Shown: positions 53,555 to 62,371 of the stretch, in pieces
Numbering within the stretch: position 1 is the stretch's first letter
How the letters are laid out: each line of letters starts with the position of its first letter
Assembly: GCF_020091405.1 (NCBI RefSeq)
Contig: NZ_CP081903.1
Span: forward strand, 4,402,501 to 4,466,500
From: Bacteroides cellulosilyticus
GTDB lineage: Bacteria > Bacteroidota > Bacteroidia > Bacteroidales > Bacteroidaceae
Direction: 5' to 3'
Length of the DNA: 64,000 bases
The notes under the pieces: model-generated
Databases searched by the model: none
What the model saw: the letters and a program-made list of their open reading frames with translations, nothing else
What the model was told of the DNA's origin: nothing
Position numbers and translations under genes: made by a program

Positions 53555-54199
53555 TCAGGAGTTACCTTCATTTGTTCCGTCCTCTTTCGGGTTCTGTTTG
53601 ACACGCGGACCGCTGGTTTGGCCACGATCAAGTTTTACGCCATATTTATTGAGTATGCGCCAAATAGAACTTTTGCTGCTAAAACCGCTTGCAGCCCAAA
53701 TGTCATCGAAAGAATGCCCGTTGATATACATATCCACGATTGTCTTATCTCGTTCAGCTTTAGGTAATACCTTCGGCACAGCCGGGGCTTTGATATTCTG
53801 GCGTAACTTCTCGACATGAGCGGAATATTTTCGTAGTGCGGCAATTTCTTCCGGAAATGCCCCTATTATCCACAACACATCGGCTGCTGTCGTACCGGGG
53901 AATAATTCACCGCGAGTATCAACTCTGTCATGAATGGATATGACACGTACAATTTTGATACGGCATAGTTCGATGAACGCGGCCAGTTCTCTTAAACCGC
54001 GTGCAGCATTGCTGAATTTGGATATGACTATTTCATCGCCCCTTTGAAGATTCGCCATAAGCTGTTTCCACATAGGTCTCAATGTTTCATGTTCAACTGT
54101 TTCCTCTACGATTTGTACACAACCATATCGCTGCATCCATTCTCTCTCAGCATCAAAACTGTCATTATTTTCCTTGAATATATAGCCAACTTTTGCCAT
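53555..54199 (-). CDS. Serine-recombinase-like protein lacking the catalytic serine
   Basis: A 214-residue protein (ATG at 54199). Its plan is that of a resolvase/invertase: an N-terminal alpha/beta domain (KVGYIFKENNDSFDAEREWM, GDEIVISKFSNAARGLRELA), a long helix, and a C-terminal helix-turn-helix (HSFDDIWAASGFSSKSSIWR). Where active enzymes read Y-x-R-V-S-T, this has Y-I-F-K-E-N, so the serine nucleophile and its arginine are gone. The DRLGR box is also changed to SNAARG. I recall similar recombinase-like proteins across Bacteroides. It may bind DNA as a regulator and not recombine. A minus -7 box CAAATATA lies at 54229-54236. Confidence 0.8.
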   Translation of the reverse strand: MAKVGYIFKENNDSFDAEREWMQRYGCVQIVEETVEHETLRPMWKQLMANLQRGDEIVISKFSNAARGLRELAAFIELCRIKIVRVISIHDRVDTRGELFPGTTAADVLWIIGAFPEEIAALRKYSAHVEKLRQNIKAPAVPKVLPKAERDKTIVDMYINGHSFDDIWAASGFSSKSSIWRILNKYGVKLDRGQTSGPRVKQNPKEDGTNEGNS

Positions 54200-54228
54200 T
54201 TTAATATACACTGTTTTGATAACAAGTG

Positions 54229-54236
54229 CAAATATA
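54229..54236 (-). promoter_or_regulatory. Promoter of the recombinase-like gene
   Basis: The minus strand reads TATATTTG, a perfect -7 box 30 bp before the ATG at 54199. Confidence 0.6.
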
Positions 54237-54411
54237 GCACTTTCATTTTAATCTAAAATCATATCGTGGCAAAAATCTCGCTAAATCCTTTTTTTAGCTT
54301 TTTTTCTTGCACTTGTTTTCATTGATAATCATATTATTAATATGATACCAAAAATTATACTAAATGCGATATAAAAGGGCTTTTACAATAAAAATAATAT
54401 ATAGATTTGCA

Positions 54412-54419
54412 TCGTTAAA
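54412..54419 (+). promoter_or_regulatory. Promoter of the lipoprotein and mobilization genes
   Basis: TAGATTTG is a perfect -7 box 15 bp before the ATG at 54435. It lies at the head of a tight + strand run reaching at least 57793. Confidence 0.6.
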
Positions 54420-54434
54420 TATGAATTGTTAAAT

Positions 54435-55484
54435 ATGAAAATTTTAAAATCATACTACAAGACTCCATCATTTTTGACTGGAAGATGTATCGTTTCATTG
54501 GCCATATTGGGCCTGATATCATGCAGCGATAGAAATGGCAAATCATTGTCTGAAGCTACGAACGATCCTGCCGGAATATACAGGGAGTACTTGTACAATA
54601 TACGACGTCAGAAAGATTCCTCATTTCAAGTATTGACCAAGCATATCCTACAATGGCAAACAGTAAAAGACTCTGTTTTTAGGTATCTCCGGAATGATAC
54701 GCTCAGCCACCCCCATTCCAATCAGCGTGAAGAGTGTATCAGACTGCATGATTCTATCCGCACTGAGTTCTCACGCTTAGCCCTCTCAAAGACGCGTACT
54801 TATCAGGAACTTTTGGCTCTCAAAGGAGAGTTCTCACCTTATAACAATGATGAGGAACTGCATCATGCCGCTGGAGAAATCCGCCCGTTTTTCAACTCAC
54901 TGGATAATCTTCCGCTTCATAAGGGTAACAAAGAGGAAATCCTTGCGGCTTACCGTATGTTACTGACCCGAACTATCCGTAACGGCATACATAGCCGCAA
55001 TGAACTGATTACTTATATCACTAAAGAAGATGCTATATTCCGTGCGTTCCTCTCTCACTTGCACGATTTCGAAGGTGAGAGTATGGCTGACATCACACGT
55101 GGTACTGAACAGTGTTGTTCGCAGATATTCTTTGCCGCTGAGAGAAAGGAGATTACCTATCGGGAGGCTATGCTTTATTTGACAATGCGCACCAATCGTC
55201 GCCAAATACAAAATATGCAGATTTGTATAGAAGATGTTCGGAACAAAAAAATCAAGACTTCTTCGCAAGCACATGCTTATATATGGATGCTTATCCACCC
55301 TTATACTTCATTGGACGGATTCTCTATGACATTGCTTTCCGATAAAGAACGGAAACAACTTGACAGGATGGCGGCACAGACACCTGTGGCGTTCAAAACC
55401 TTGAGCCGAATCCTGCAATCGGAAAGTGGTCAACTGACTGAACTGCCAGGAATGCTTATGGATATTTTCATACAGACGCTCTAA
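54435..55484 (+). CDS. Lipoprotein of unknown function
   Basis: A 349-residue precursor with a lipoprotein signal (CIVSLAILGLISCSD, cysteine near residue 30), then a long helical, charged region without recognised domains (QTVKDSVFRYLRNDT, YQELLALKGEFSPY, TRTIRNGIHSRNELI). It is expected at the outer or inner membrane facing the periplasm. It heads the run of genes before the relaxase, so a role in transfer or surface exclusion is possible but not shown. Confidence 0.65.
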   Translation: MKILKSYYKTPSFLTGRCIVSLAILGLISCSDRNGKSLSEATNDPAGIYREYLYNIRRQKDSSFQVLTKHILQWQTVKDSVFRYLRNDTLSHPHSNQREECIRLHDSIRTEFSRLALSKTRTYQELLALKGEFSPYNNDEELHHAAGEIRPFFNSLDNLPLHKGNKEEILAAYRMLLTRTIRNGIHSRNELITYITKEDAIFRAFLSHLHDFEGESMADITRGTEQCCSQIFFAAERKEITYREAMLYLTMRTNRRQIQNMQICIEDVRNKKIKTSSQAHAYIWMLIHPYTSLDGFSMTLLSDKERKQLDRMAAQTPVAFKTLSRILQSESGQLTELPGMLMDIFIQTL

Positions 55485-55495
55485 CAATATAAAAA

Positions 55496-55948
55496 ATGAA
55501 TATGTTACGACATTTTTTCAATGACTTTATGACATTTGTCCCTCTGCAACTACCGCAACTACTCGATGTGACGACAATGGAGGAAGCACAATTCTACGGT
55601 GACTACGCCCTACTGACCTTCCCGCTACGCGACCCTTACGATTTGGAGGAAGTGATGGATCTGTTTGAGGACGATATGGAGCTTATAACTCTCTACCACC
55701 ACATCCCCACGCACGCTGACAAATTCGGGCATAGCACCTGTGCATACTCCAACCCGGCATTTGGACAGATGTTCAAGATGAATTGCAAGACAGATGCAGA
55801 CGGTAAGGTAAATAGCATTCTTGTCACCATCTATGATTCTCTTGAGCAGATGTACGGCGAGCTGTGCCTTGATTTGGATCTTCATTCCAAAAGTGGCACA
55901 TTCAAGTATAAGAAGAACAAAGACGATCTCTTGATGGATTTCCTTTAA
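55496..55948 (+). CDS. Hypothetical protein (150 aa)
   Basis: An acidic 150-residue soluble protein, 11 bp after the lipoprotein gene. It has aromatic and acidic segments (DYALLTFPLRDPYDLEEVMD, LFEDDMELITLYHHIP). No family is recognised. Its tight spacing on both sides suggests one operon with the lipoprotein and the following genes. Confidence 0.6.
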   Translation: MNMLRHFFNDFMTFVPLQLPQLLDVTTMEEAQFYGDYALLTFPLRDPYDLEEVMDLFEDDMELITLYHHIPTHADKFGHSTCAYSNPAFGQMFKMNCKTDADGKVNSILVTIYDSLEQMYGELCLDLDLHSKSGTFKYKKNKDDLLMDFL

Positions 55949-55958
55949 TGGTCATGTT

Positions 55959-56354
55959 ATGCGGGACACACTATACCGACAAATGGTTTATTGGATTAGG
56001 GAATACCGGACATGGATAGAGGTTGTTGATGACAATTTCTATAAGGAGTATGCTTTGTCAAGAAACGGATATATCAATTACATTGTTTCCCGCACGTTGG
56101 TACTGCGGGCTTACAAAGACAAAGGCTCATACGCCAAAGGCATGACATGGACAATTCCGGAACATAAACTGGATAAGGCATTGGCAGCCTACCGTAAGCA
56201 GGAGCATACGTTCAAGCAACGTATTAAGAAAGCAGCGATATACCTTTCACCGAGGGACGCCGAAGTTATCATCCTATTGGCCACCCACAATATTGTCCAA
56301 TTAGAGTTGATGATATCCCCCATTCAAATACGCGAGAAACCCTATTATTTATGA
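55959..56354 (+). CDS. Hypothetical basic protein (131 aa)
   Basis: A basic 131-residue protein with charged helices (YWIREYRTWIEVVDDNFYKE, KALAAYRKQEHTFKQRIKKA) and no membrane segment. It overlaps the next gene by 4 bp. No family is recognised. Confidence 0.6.
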   Translation: MRDTLYRQMVYWIREYRTWIEVVDDNFYKEYALSRNGYINYIVSRTLVLRAYKDKGSYAKGMTWTIPEHKLDKALAAYRKQEHTFKQRIKKAAIYLSPRDAEVIILLATHNIVQLELMISPIQIREKPYYL

Positions 56355-56908
56355 TTTGGAATATACTACAACTTATCTTCTGTATAACGCTTTTCGTATT
56401 GCCATTAGCATTGTACAAAAGCCACCGTTCTTTTATGGTAAGGTTCTACGATGCTATGATACACAGTGTAAAGGCTCGTAAACTATATGTACAGGTCGTA
56501 TTGATTCTGCTATTGCTCTTCCACTATGTTTACATCAGCGGACATGTTGGCGAGTTCGGTGTTTTTCTTTCAACTGCTATCTGTGCCACTATATATTCAT
56601 TTAGAAGAGCGGACAGATTGTTAAGAGGTTTATGTGACCGATCATGTATGTTTGTCATACTCTCATTGGTGGCTTTGGCCATCAGTTTTGTTCCACACTT
56701 GTACACAACGGCGGTAACTGCCGCCTATCTTCTTTTGGCTGCCCTGTTCTATCCCTCTGTTCGGGTTATGACCGAATTTCAGGACATAGGCATAATCTCT
56801 GAATGGATGAAATTCCCCAGACTATTAGCCGAAAGTTATTATGACCATCATCACGCGATATTGCCGCAAGATGCGGATAGCGGCAACACTGATATATCCG
56901 CACAATAG
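56351..56908 (+). CDS. Hypothetical membrane protein (185 aa)
   Basis: A 185-residue protein with four or five hydrophobic spans (ILQLIFCITLFVLPLALY, VQVVLILLLLFHYVYI, GVFLSTAICATIYSF, MFVILSLVALAISFV, AVTAAYLLLAALFY) and a hydrophilic C-terminus. No transport motif is recognised. The 4-bp overlap with the upstream gene points to coupled translation. Confidence 0.65.
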   Translation: MIWNILQLIFCITLFVLPLALYKSHRSFMVRFYDAMIHSVKARKLYVQVVLILLLLFHYVYISGHVGEFGVFLSTAICATIYSFRRADRLLRGLCDRSCMFVILSLVALAISFVPHLYTTAVTAAYLLLAALFYPSVRVMTEFQDIGIISEWMKFPRLLAESYYDHHHAILPQDADSGNTDISAQ

Positions 56909-56926
56909 TAATAATTAAAAAATGAA

Positions 56927-57793
56927 ATGAAAATGAAAACCAAGCAGAAAATAGCTGTCCCTATATTGGCAGACAGAGAAGTATTTGACTACCTCAAGGA
57001 GAAAGTCGGTGAACGAAAAACAAAGACAGAAGCCTTCTGTGATTTATTGGATAAATCTTTGGCAGGTTTTGTTTCCCCTTTTTTAAGGAACAAAGGCTAC
57101 GAACTTCAACCCAACCAGTGCCACGTGACTGTTTCTGACCTTTCATCGGAATGGCATTGGCATAGGGCTACTGTCCGTTCTTTTTTGGATGTAATGGAAG
57201 AGTTCGGCTTGTTGAATCGCATCCGGCTTTCCAAAAGCGTCATCATTACCATGACTGTGCAAACCAGCCAATCCACGGAGTCTTGCAATGGACAGAAGAA
57301 GTTGAACCTTGCAGAACAGCTACGTGAGGCATTGTCCGATTGGATAATCGGCAAAGTGTCCCTTGACGAGATCGGAATCAAGTGTGAGCAACTTGTTCGT
57401 CGGGCAATGGATGAAGCTGGCATATGCGATAGCTGCCCATCTCCGGACAGTATCACTCGCATCAATCCGGCAGCGGATGATGATGAACGAGCTGTCAAGA
57501 TTCGTATGGTAGCTTTGGAGTGCATTACATTTGCCGCTATACAACGGGCACTGCGTAAGTCGAGATTCGATGACAGTGCAGAGTTTATGGACTACTTCCG
57601 ATTGGAATTGTATGGGGACTGGACAGGACTTATTGCAACTTCGAAAGGTATTGCTGGGCTTATTCTTGATGTAGATAGGGATGAAAATTCCGATTATGAT
57701 GAAGATGACAGGGAGTTCCTTAAAACGCTTTTTAAGCCTTTTCTGGCATTTGCGGCAAAGGCACAGGAGGCAACGTATCAGATTGGAGGTTGA
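56927..57793 (+). CDS. Probable mobilization accessory DNA-binding protein
   Basis: A 288-residue soluble protein directly before the oriT-like region and relaxase. Residues about 50-100 (NQCHVTVSDLSSEWHWHRATV, RSFLDVMEEFGLLNRIRLSK) look like a winged-helix DNA-binding fold of the replication-initiator kind. The C-terminal half is helical and acidic. I cannot name the family. Position suggests that it helps the relaxase or controls its operon. Confidence 0.6.
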   Translation: MKMKTKQKIAVPILADREVFDYLKEKVGERKTKTEAFCDLLDKSLAGFVSPFLRNKGYELQPNQCHVTVSDLSSEWHWHRATVRSFLDVMEEFGLLNRIRLSKSVIITMTVQTSQSTESCNGQKKLNLAEQLREALSDWIIGKVSLDEIGIKCEQLVRRAMDEAGICDSCPSPDSITRINPAADDDERAVKIRMVALECITFAAIQRALRKSRFDDSAEFMDYFRLELYGDWTGLIATSKGIAGLILDVDRDENSDYDEDDREFLKTLFKPFLAFAAKAQEATYQIGG

Positions 57794-57999
57794 AAACAGA
57801 ATGTATAACCGCAACAATCCACTTTTGTATCCAGTGAAGCCCCCCTGCCAGTTATAGAAGGCATCCGGGCTTGCCCGCCTGCCACGAACAAAGGGAAGGG
57901 GGAGCCTAATACCCCACCTGCCTGACGTTGGTGGGAAGGGTGTCCGAACAAGCAGCAAGCTGGGACACGGTAGATTGTCCGAAACAATATGAAAAACGT
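57794..57999 (+). other. Candidate origin of transfer
   Basis: This 206-bp gap lies right before the relaxase start. It is GC-rich compared with its surroundings and holds several inverted repeats: CGGGC-tt-GCCCG (57866-57877), GTGTCC with GGACAC (57940-57945 with 57963-57968) and C5/G5 runs. MobV elements usually carry oriT just upstream of mob. No nic consensus was matched. Confidence 0.5.
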
Positions 58000-59457
58000 A
58001 TGGCAAATCAAAAACAGGTACTCGACGTGCAGGTGTCGAAAGGGATTACCACCGCCCAAAGTAATGAACATCTGCGTGACCGTAGTGAAAAGGCAGAGAA
58101 GTACGCTATGAGTAAGGGAAATTATGATCCTACGCGTAAACGGCTGAACTTCGAGATTGCGCCCGGAGGTAAAATACATCCCATCGACACAAGCCGTAGC
58201 ATTCCCAAACGGATGGCGGACATATTAAGTCACCGTGGAATCAAAGATCCTAATGAGGGGCTGCTCGAACCAAAATACCGCACGGTGGTAAATATCATCT
58301 TCGGCGGTTCACGGCAGCGAATGCAGGAACTTGCTTTCGGTACGCAACAGGTGGACTTTGAAAAAGGTGCGGACAATACCCGCATCGAACGGAAGCGTGA
58401 CATTGAACGCTGGGCCAAGGATGTTTATTCATTCGTTTGTGGCAGATATGGTGAGCAGAACATCGCTGCATTCATTGTACATCTGGATGAATTGAACCCG
58501 CATATCCACTGTACGCTTCTGCCAATCAAGGATAGTCGCTTTGCGTACAAGGAAATCTTCGCCGGTAAGGATAAGTTTGAATATAGTGCAAGAATGAAAC
58601 AACTTCATACGGACTTTTTCGCAGAAGTCAATACAAAGTGGGGAATGTCAAGAGGAACAAGCATATCCGAAACGGGTGCACGGCACAGAACGACTGAGGA
58701 ATACCGCCGAATGTTGTCTGAAGAGTGTACAACAATCGAGGATAATATCAAACTCCATCAACAGGTATTGGGTGAACTTCAATCAGACATCCGGTTGGCA
58801 GAACGCAGAGTCAAAGGGCTTACGACAATGGTTAGCAATCTTGAAAAGCAGAAAACTGAAAAAGAAACCTTGTTATCGGCAGCCGAGTACAATTTAAAAG
58901 AAAACAAAGGCAATGCGGCAGAATTGGCAATCCAAATACAAATGTTGGAAAAAGAGCTGCAAGGAATCATCAGGCAACTGGCAGACAAGCAGGAAAAGTT
59001 GCAGACGGCTGACCGGCAACTCATCGAACTGAAAAAGGATATGGGAGCCATTGAAGAACGTACCGAAGAACTCAAAGAGGAGGCCTATCAATATTCCCGT
59101 GATGTACACTCCAAAGTGGATAGCTTGTTTAAAGACGTCCTACTGGAGAGTGTAATCAGCGAGTATCGTAACGCATCGGCACAAATGAATGTTTCAGAAC
59201 GGCAGCTCTTTGACGGTTCACTGGTACAGTCTATCGCCGAGCGGGGTACGGAAATCATGCACTGTGCGACAATGCTATTTCTCGGAATGGTAGATGATGC
59301 CACTACATTTGCCGAATCACATGGTGGTGGAGGCGGAGGGAGTGACCTCAAATGGGGACGCGACGAGGACGAGGACAATCGAGCATGGGCACTTCGCTGT
59401 ATGAGGATGGCGAGCCGCATGATGCGCTCGACTATCGGCAAGAAATCTAAACGGTAA
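58000..59457 (+). CDS. MobV-family relaxase (Pre/Mob type)
   Basis: A 485-residue relaxase (ATG at 58000; a TTG at 57928 would add 24 residues reading into the oriT-like stretch). It nicks oriT and leads the strand in conjugative transfer. The N-terminus has VLDVQVSKGITTAQSNEHLR; motif III HLDELNPHIHCTLLPI starts at about residue 161 (HxDExxPHxH). A long coiled coil spans about 225-375. The C-terminus has a glycine run (HGGGGGGSDL) and acidic residues. No coupling protein is in the window, so transfer may need helper functions or genes to the right. Confidence 0.93.
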   Translation: MANQKQVLDVQVSKGITTAQSNEHLRDRSEKAEKYAMSKGNYDPTRKRLNFEIAPGGKIHPIDTSRSIPKRMADILSHRGIKDPNEGLLEPKYRTVVNIIFGGSRQRMQELAFGTQQVDFEKGADNTRIERKRDIERWAKDVYSFVCGRYGEQNIAAFIVHLDELNPHIHCTLLPIKDSRFAYKEIFAGKDKFEYSARMKQLHTDFFAEVNTKWGMSRGTSISETGARHRTTEEYRRMLSEECTTIEDNIKLHQQVLGELQSDIRLAERRVKGLTTMVSNLEKQKTEKETLLSAAEYNLKENKGNAAELAIQIQMLEKELQGIIRQLADKQEKLQTADRQLIELKKDMGAIEERTEELKEEAYQYSRDVHSKVDSLFKDVLLESVISEYRNASAQMNVSERQLFDGSLVQSIAERGTEIMHCATMLFLGMVDDATTFAESHGGGGGGSDLKWGRDEDEDNRAWALRCMRMASRMMRSTIGKKSKR

Positions 59458-59510
59458 ATGGCATACGCCTTACACCAGATTAAAAGTATAACTAATGAAA
59501 TCATTGGAAT

Positions 59511-60953
59511 ATGACGAAACAAATTATTTTCATCTTCGCTTTGCTCTGCACGTTGCAGGCACAAGCAAGTGTACAACCCGTACAGAAGGACACTGTACGA
59601 CACACTATTCATTATGAAGTAGCGGAATTGCTTCAACCGATGCAGCCCGTCTATCTCAACGGGGTGCTACTTCCGGCATCTCGAACCGGCAACTGGTTTG
59701 TTAGCATATCCGGAGGTGCGACAGTTTTTCTTGGTACACCTCTCGGTTGTGAAGACCTTTTTGGACGAGTGAAACCTTCGTACAGCCTCGCCGTCGGCAA
59801 ATGGTTTACTCCTTTGGTCGGCGCAAGGGTAAATTATAGTGGCTTGCAGTTTAAGGATGCACAATTATCTACGCAGGACTACCATTATATCCATGCAGAT
59901 CTCCTGTGGAATCTCCTTGGACGCAGATATGCCCGACAGGAACAGGTACGTTGGAGGCTTGCACCCTTTATGGGTGTCGGTCTGCTACATAACGCCACCA
60001 ACGGGAACAATCCCTTTGCGCTTTCTTACGGCATACTAACACAATACCGTATTTCCAAACGGGTTAGTGCTATGCTGGAACTCTCTAACACAACTACATT
60101 CCAGGATTTCGACGGATATGGCTATCCAAACCGTCTGGGCGATCACATGCTTTCGCTGACTGCCGGATTCACCTTTCATCTCGGTAAGGTCGGCTGGAAG
60201 CGCGCGGTGGATACGGCACCATACATCCATCGGAACGAACTGCTTGTCGATTATGGCAACTTCCTTTCGGAGGAGAACAGGCGTTATGTGGGACGTCACA
60301 ATCAAGATAAGCGAACACTCGTGGAATTAAAGAAAATTCTGGAAATCGAAGGACTACTCGATACATATAGCCATATCTTTGACAACGACGATATAACCGG
60401 ATGCAGATATCCTATAAATAATTATAGCGGTTTGAACTCGCTTCGTGCAAGATTGAAGCATAGCTATTGGGACGGGTCGTCACCTCTTGACACGACTATT
60501 CTTCAGACAGAGAATGGAAAGCCATCATATAATTACACGGCTTCCCGAAATGTGCAGTCCGCCCATCAGGACACCCTCGCTATGGATTCCACGGTTCTTT
60601 CATACGCTGATGGAGAGTGCATCGGTACACCCATCTATTTCTTTTTTGCTCTCAATACGACACATCTGACGGATACCTCACAGAGGCTTAATCTTGACGA
60701 ACTGGCTCGTGTAGCTAAGAAATACAGTTTATCCGTGAGGGTAACTGGTGCTGCTGACAGTTCTACAGGAACATCAAGTATCAATGATTCTTTGAGTATA
60801 TCGAGAGCAGGTTTTATTACCGCAGAACTGGAACAACGTGGAATACCAGCCAAGCGGATTATCAGAGTTAGCAAAGGTGGAATTGCCGACTATACGCCCG
60901 TGGAAGCCAACAGACATACGAAAGTGGAGTTGTTTTTTCCAAAAGCGAAATAG
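59511..60953 (+). CDS. OmpA-family outer membrane protein
   Basis: A 480-residue precursor with a signal peptide (IIFIFALLCTLQAQA). The N-terminal part is rich in alternating beta strands typical of an outer-membrane barrel (NWFVSISGGATVFLGTPLGC, KWFTPLVGARVNYSGLQF, LSLTAGFTFHLGKVGW). The C-terminal domain (PIYFFFALNTTHLTDTSQRL, SVRVTGAADSSTGTSSIND, RAGFITAELEQRGIP) is OmpA-like and may bind peptidoglycan. It is carried next to the relaxase and may alter the surface of the host cell. Confidence 0.88.
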   Translation: MTKQIIFIFALLCTLQAQASVQPVQKDTVRHTIHYEVAELLQPMQPVYLNGVLLPASRTGNWFVSISGGATVFLGTPLGCEDLFGRVKPSYSLAVGKWFTPLVGARVNYSGLQFKDAQLSTQDYHYIHADLLWNLLGRRYARQEQVRWRLAPFMGVGLLHNATNGNNPFALSYGILTQYRISKRVSAMLELSNTTTFQDFDGYGYPNRLGDHMLSLTAGFTFHLGKVGWKRAVDTAPYIHRNELLVDYGNFLSEENRRYVGRHNQDKRTLVELKKILEIEGLLDTYSHIFDNDDITGCRYPINNYSGLNSLRARLKHSYWDGSSPLDTTILQTENGKPSYNYTASRNVQSAHQDTLAMDSTVLSYADGECIGTPIYFFFALNTTHLTDTSQRLNLDELARVAKKYSLSVRVTGAADSSTGTSSINDSLSISRAGFITAELEQRGIPAKRIIRVSKGGIADYTPVEANRHTKVELFFPKAK

Positions 60954-60994
60954 AAATTTCGCATAATTGATGTTTAACTTTGTCATAATCAATG

Positions 60995-61027
60995 AAGCCT
61001 CTCCGCTGTGAAGCGAAGAGGCTTTTT
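60995..61027. terminator. Terminator after the OmpA-family gene
   Basis: A 12-bp stem with one mismatch (60995-61006 with 61013-61024), 6-nt loop and five Ts, 40 bp after the stop. It may serve the minus-strand histone-like gene in reverse. Confidence 0.85.
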
Positions 61028-61082
61028 CGATATGGTACACGTGAAGTTCGCCATTTTCCTACTGTCAGAACCAGAATGAAAA

Positions 61083-61256
61083 TTATTTCGATGCTTCAAG
61101 TGACTCTTTTCTGAACTGTTTGAGAAGTTTTTCAAGTTCAAGTGATACTTTGCGGGCACGAGTTCCGGCAGCTTTGTTGCCTTTCTCCATCTGGAGGTTG
61201 GCATCTTTTGAGAATTGATCGAACAATTCACAGATTTGTGTAAATGTTTTTTCCAT
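61083..61256 (-). CDS. Histone H1-like protein
   Basis: A 57-residue helical basic protein (MEKTFTQICELFDQFSKDAN, then GNKAAGTRARKVSLELEKLL and KQFRKESLEASK). The core KGNKAAGxRARKxSLExEK is that of the small histone H1-like proteins common in Bacteroidales. It should bind DNA or act as a nucleoid protein. The only clearly independent minus-strand gene in this part of the element, with its own promoter (minus TATCTTTG at 61289-61296). Confidence 0.85.
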   Translation of the reverse strand: MEKTFTQICELFDQFSKDANLQMEKGNKAAGTRARKVSLELEKLLKQFRKESLEASK

Positions 61257-61288
61257 TGTTATGTTCTTAATATTATATAATACGCTGG

Positions 61289-61296
61289 CAAAGATA
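61289..61296 (-). promoter_or_regulatory. Promoter of the histone-like gene
   Basis: CAAAGATA on + reads TATCTTTG on the minus strand, 33 bp before the ATG. It shows that CAAAnnTA boxes in this region can be real minus-strand promoters. Confidence 0.65.
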
Positions 61297-61656
61297 GCAA
61301 AAATATTTTTTTAGGACTTATATTAGCTCTGTTATATATTTCGCCTATAATATGATACCCCTTTTTATGTTTTTCCATTCTGAGTATTCCCTTATCGCAC
61401 CATCGGCAAATCTGGCCGAAGAGATTTTATATGCAAAGGTACAGTGTCCGGACGATTGTCAAGCACCGCTATGCTAACGGTTCCTGGATATTTTACGGCA
61501 GCCTTCCTCAAATCAAAGATTGACTTTCAGTCCCCTTCTCATTGCAAGGTATAAAAGGACAAGCCTGCTTCTGCTCTTACATTCGAAGGTTGGGTATTCC
61601 GTTCCATTCCATTTACTGTTTACTTGTCTTATCGCCCTTATTCCACTGTTAATCCT
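61297..61656. other. Intergenic module before the 156-aa gene
   Basis: No gene. It has a minus-strand promoter with -7 box CAAAGGTA at 61434-61441 and CAAGCA 18 bp to its right, followed by CCGCTATGCTAACGGTTCC, a phrase shared with the module at 62934. Confidence 0.65.
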
Positions 61657-61715
61657 GCATAAAAATCAATCCCCGGCAAGAAGCCGAAAGAGCTTCAAGC
61701 AAAGGGAAATAATAA
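61657..61715 (+). promoter_or_regulatory. Repeated leader element, copy before 61726
   Basis: GCATAAAAATCAATCCCC, then TCCC (61670-61673) with GGGA (61704-61707) around GAAGC/GCTTC (61680-61684 with 61692-61696). It lies 10 bp before the ATG. Confidence 0.8.
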
Positions 61716-61725
61716 ATCAAAGAAT

Positions 61726-62196
61726 ATGGGAAAATACGATTTTATCAAGTTGGGTAATCTTCTTTATTGGCATGACCCAGATAGTGGTCTGTCTAATGGG
61801 GTTTACCAAGTGGCTTCTATTCCGGAAAACATTGAAGAGGATAGCGTTATTTTGATTGCATCTGATACTTCGGAAGCGGAGGTTTTTCCTTCTGAATTAT
61901 CACCGATACATACCGGTAGAAGTCATAAAGAAGACTTTTTGCGTTGGAAAACAGAACGTGAAGCTGAAGGTATTGAGTTTTACGACCACCTTTCCAAGGT
62001 GATGGATACGGAAAACGACTTGAGTGTGGGAGATATGGTGGCGTTTACAAACGATTATGGAGTGATATTTGGACCTTGTGAGGTCTTAGCTTTTGGGAAT
62101 CTCTGTAATAGTGGCAGATGTGTATATATTGACAGTGATTCTTATTGGTTTCCTAACCGTCCCGACCAACTCACCATCATGAGAGGTGCGGAATGA
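61726..62196 (+). CDS. Mobile-element hypothetical protein (156 aa)
   Basis: An acidic 156-residue soluble protein with beta-rich parts (YDFIKLGNLLYWHDPDSGLS, NGVYQVASIPE, LSVGDMVAFTNDYGVIFG, CVYIDSDSYWFPNRP). The second part has the feel of a small barrel domain. No family is recognised. It has its own leader and terminator, like its neighbours. Confidence 0.65.
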   Translation: MGKYDFIKLGNLLYWHDPDSGLSNGVYQVASIPENIEEDSVILIASDTSEAEVFPSELSPIHTGRSHKEDFLRWKTEREAEGIEFYDHLSKVMDTENDLSVGDMVAFTNDYGVIFGPCEVLAFGNLCNSGRCVYIDSDSYWFPNRPDQLTIMRGAE

Positions 62197-62204
62197 CAAT
62201 AACA

Positions 62205-62233
62205 TATCCACCTGTAGCCAAAGCGGGTGGATA
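62205..62233. terminator. Terminator after the 156-aa gene
   Basis: A perfect 8-bp stem TATCCACC/GGTGGATA (62205-62212 with 62226-62233). Confidence 0.7.
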
Positions 62234-62371
62234 GCATTTCCTTGTATTGTATATTCAGCCCGATTACTCTTATAGCCATGCTCCACCGAACTCCCACAAC
62301 CGGTCCTATTCCTTTTTTACTCGTCGTACTCCGTTTCTAAACAGTATAACACATTTATTGGCCTGACATTC

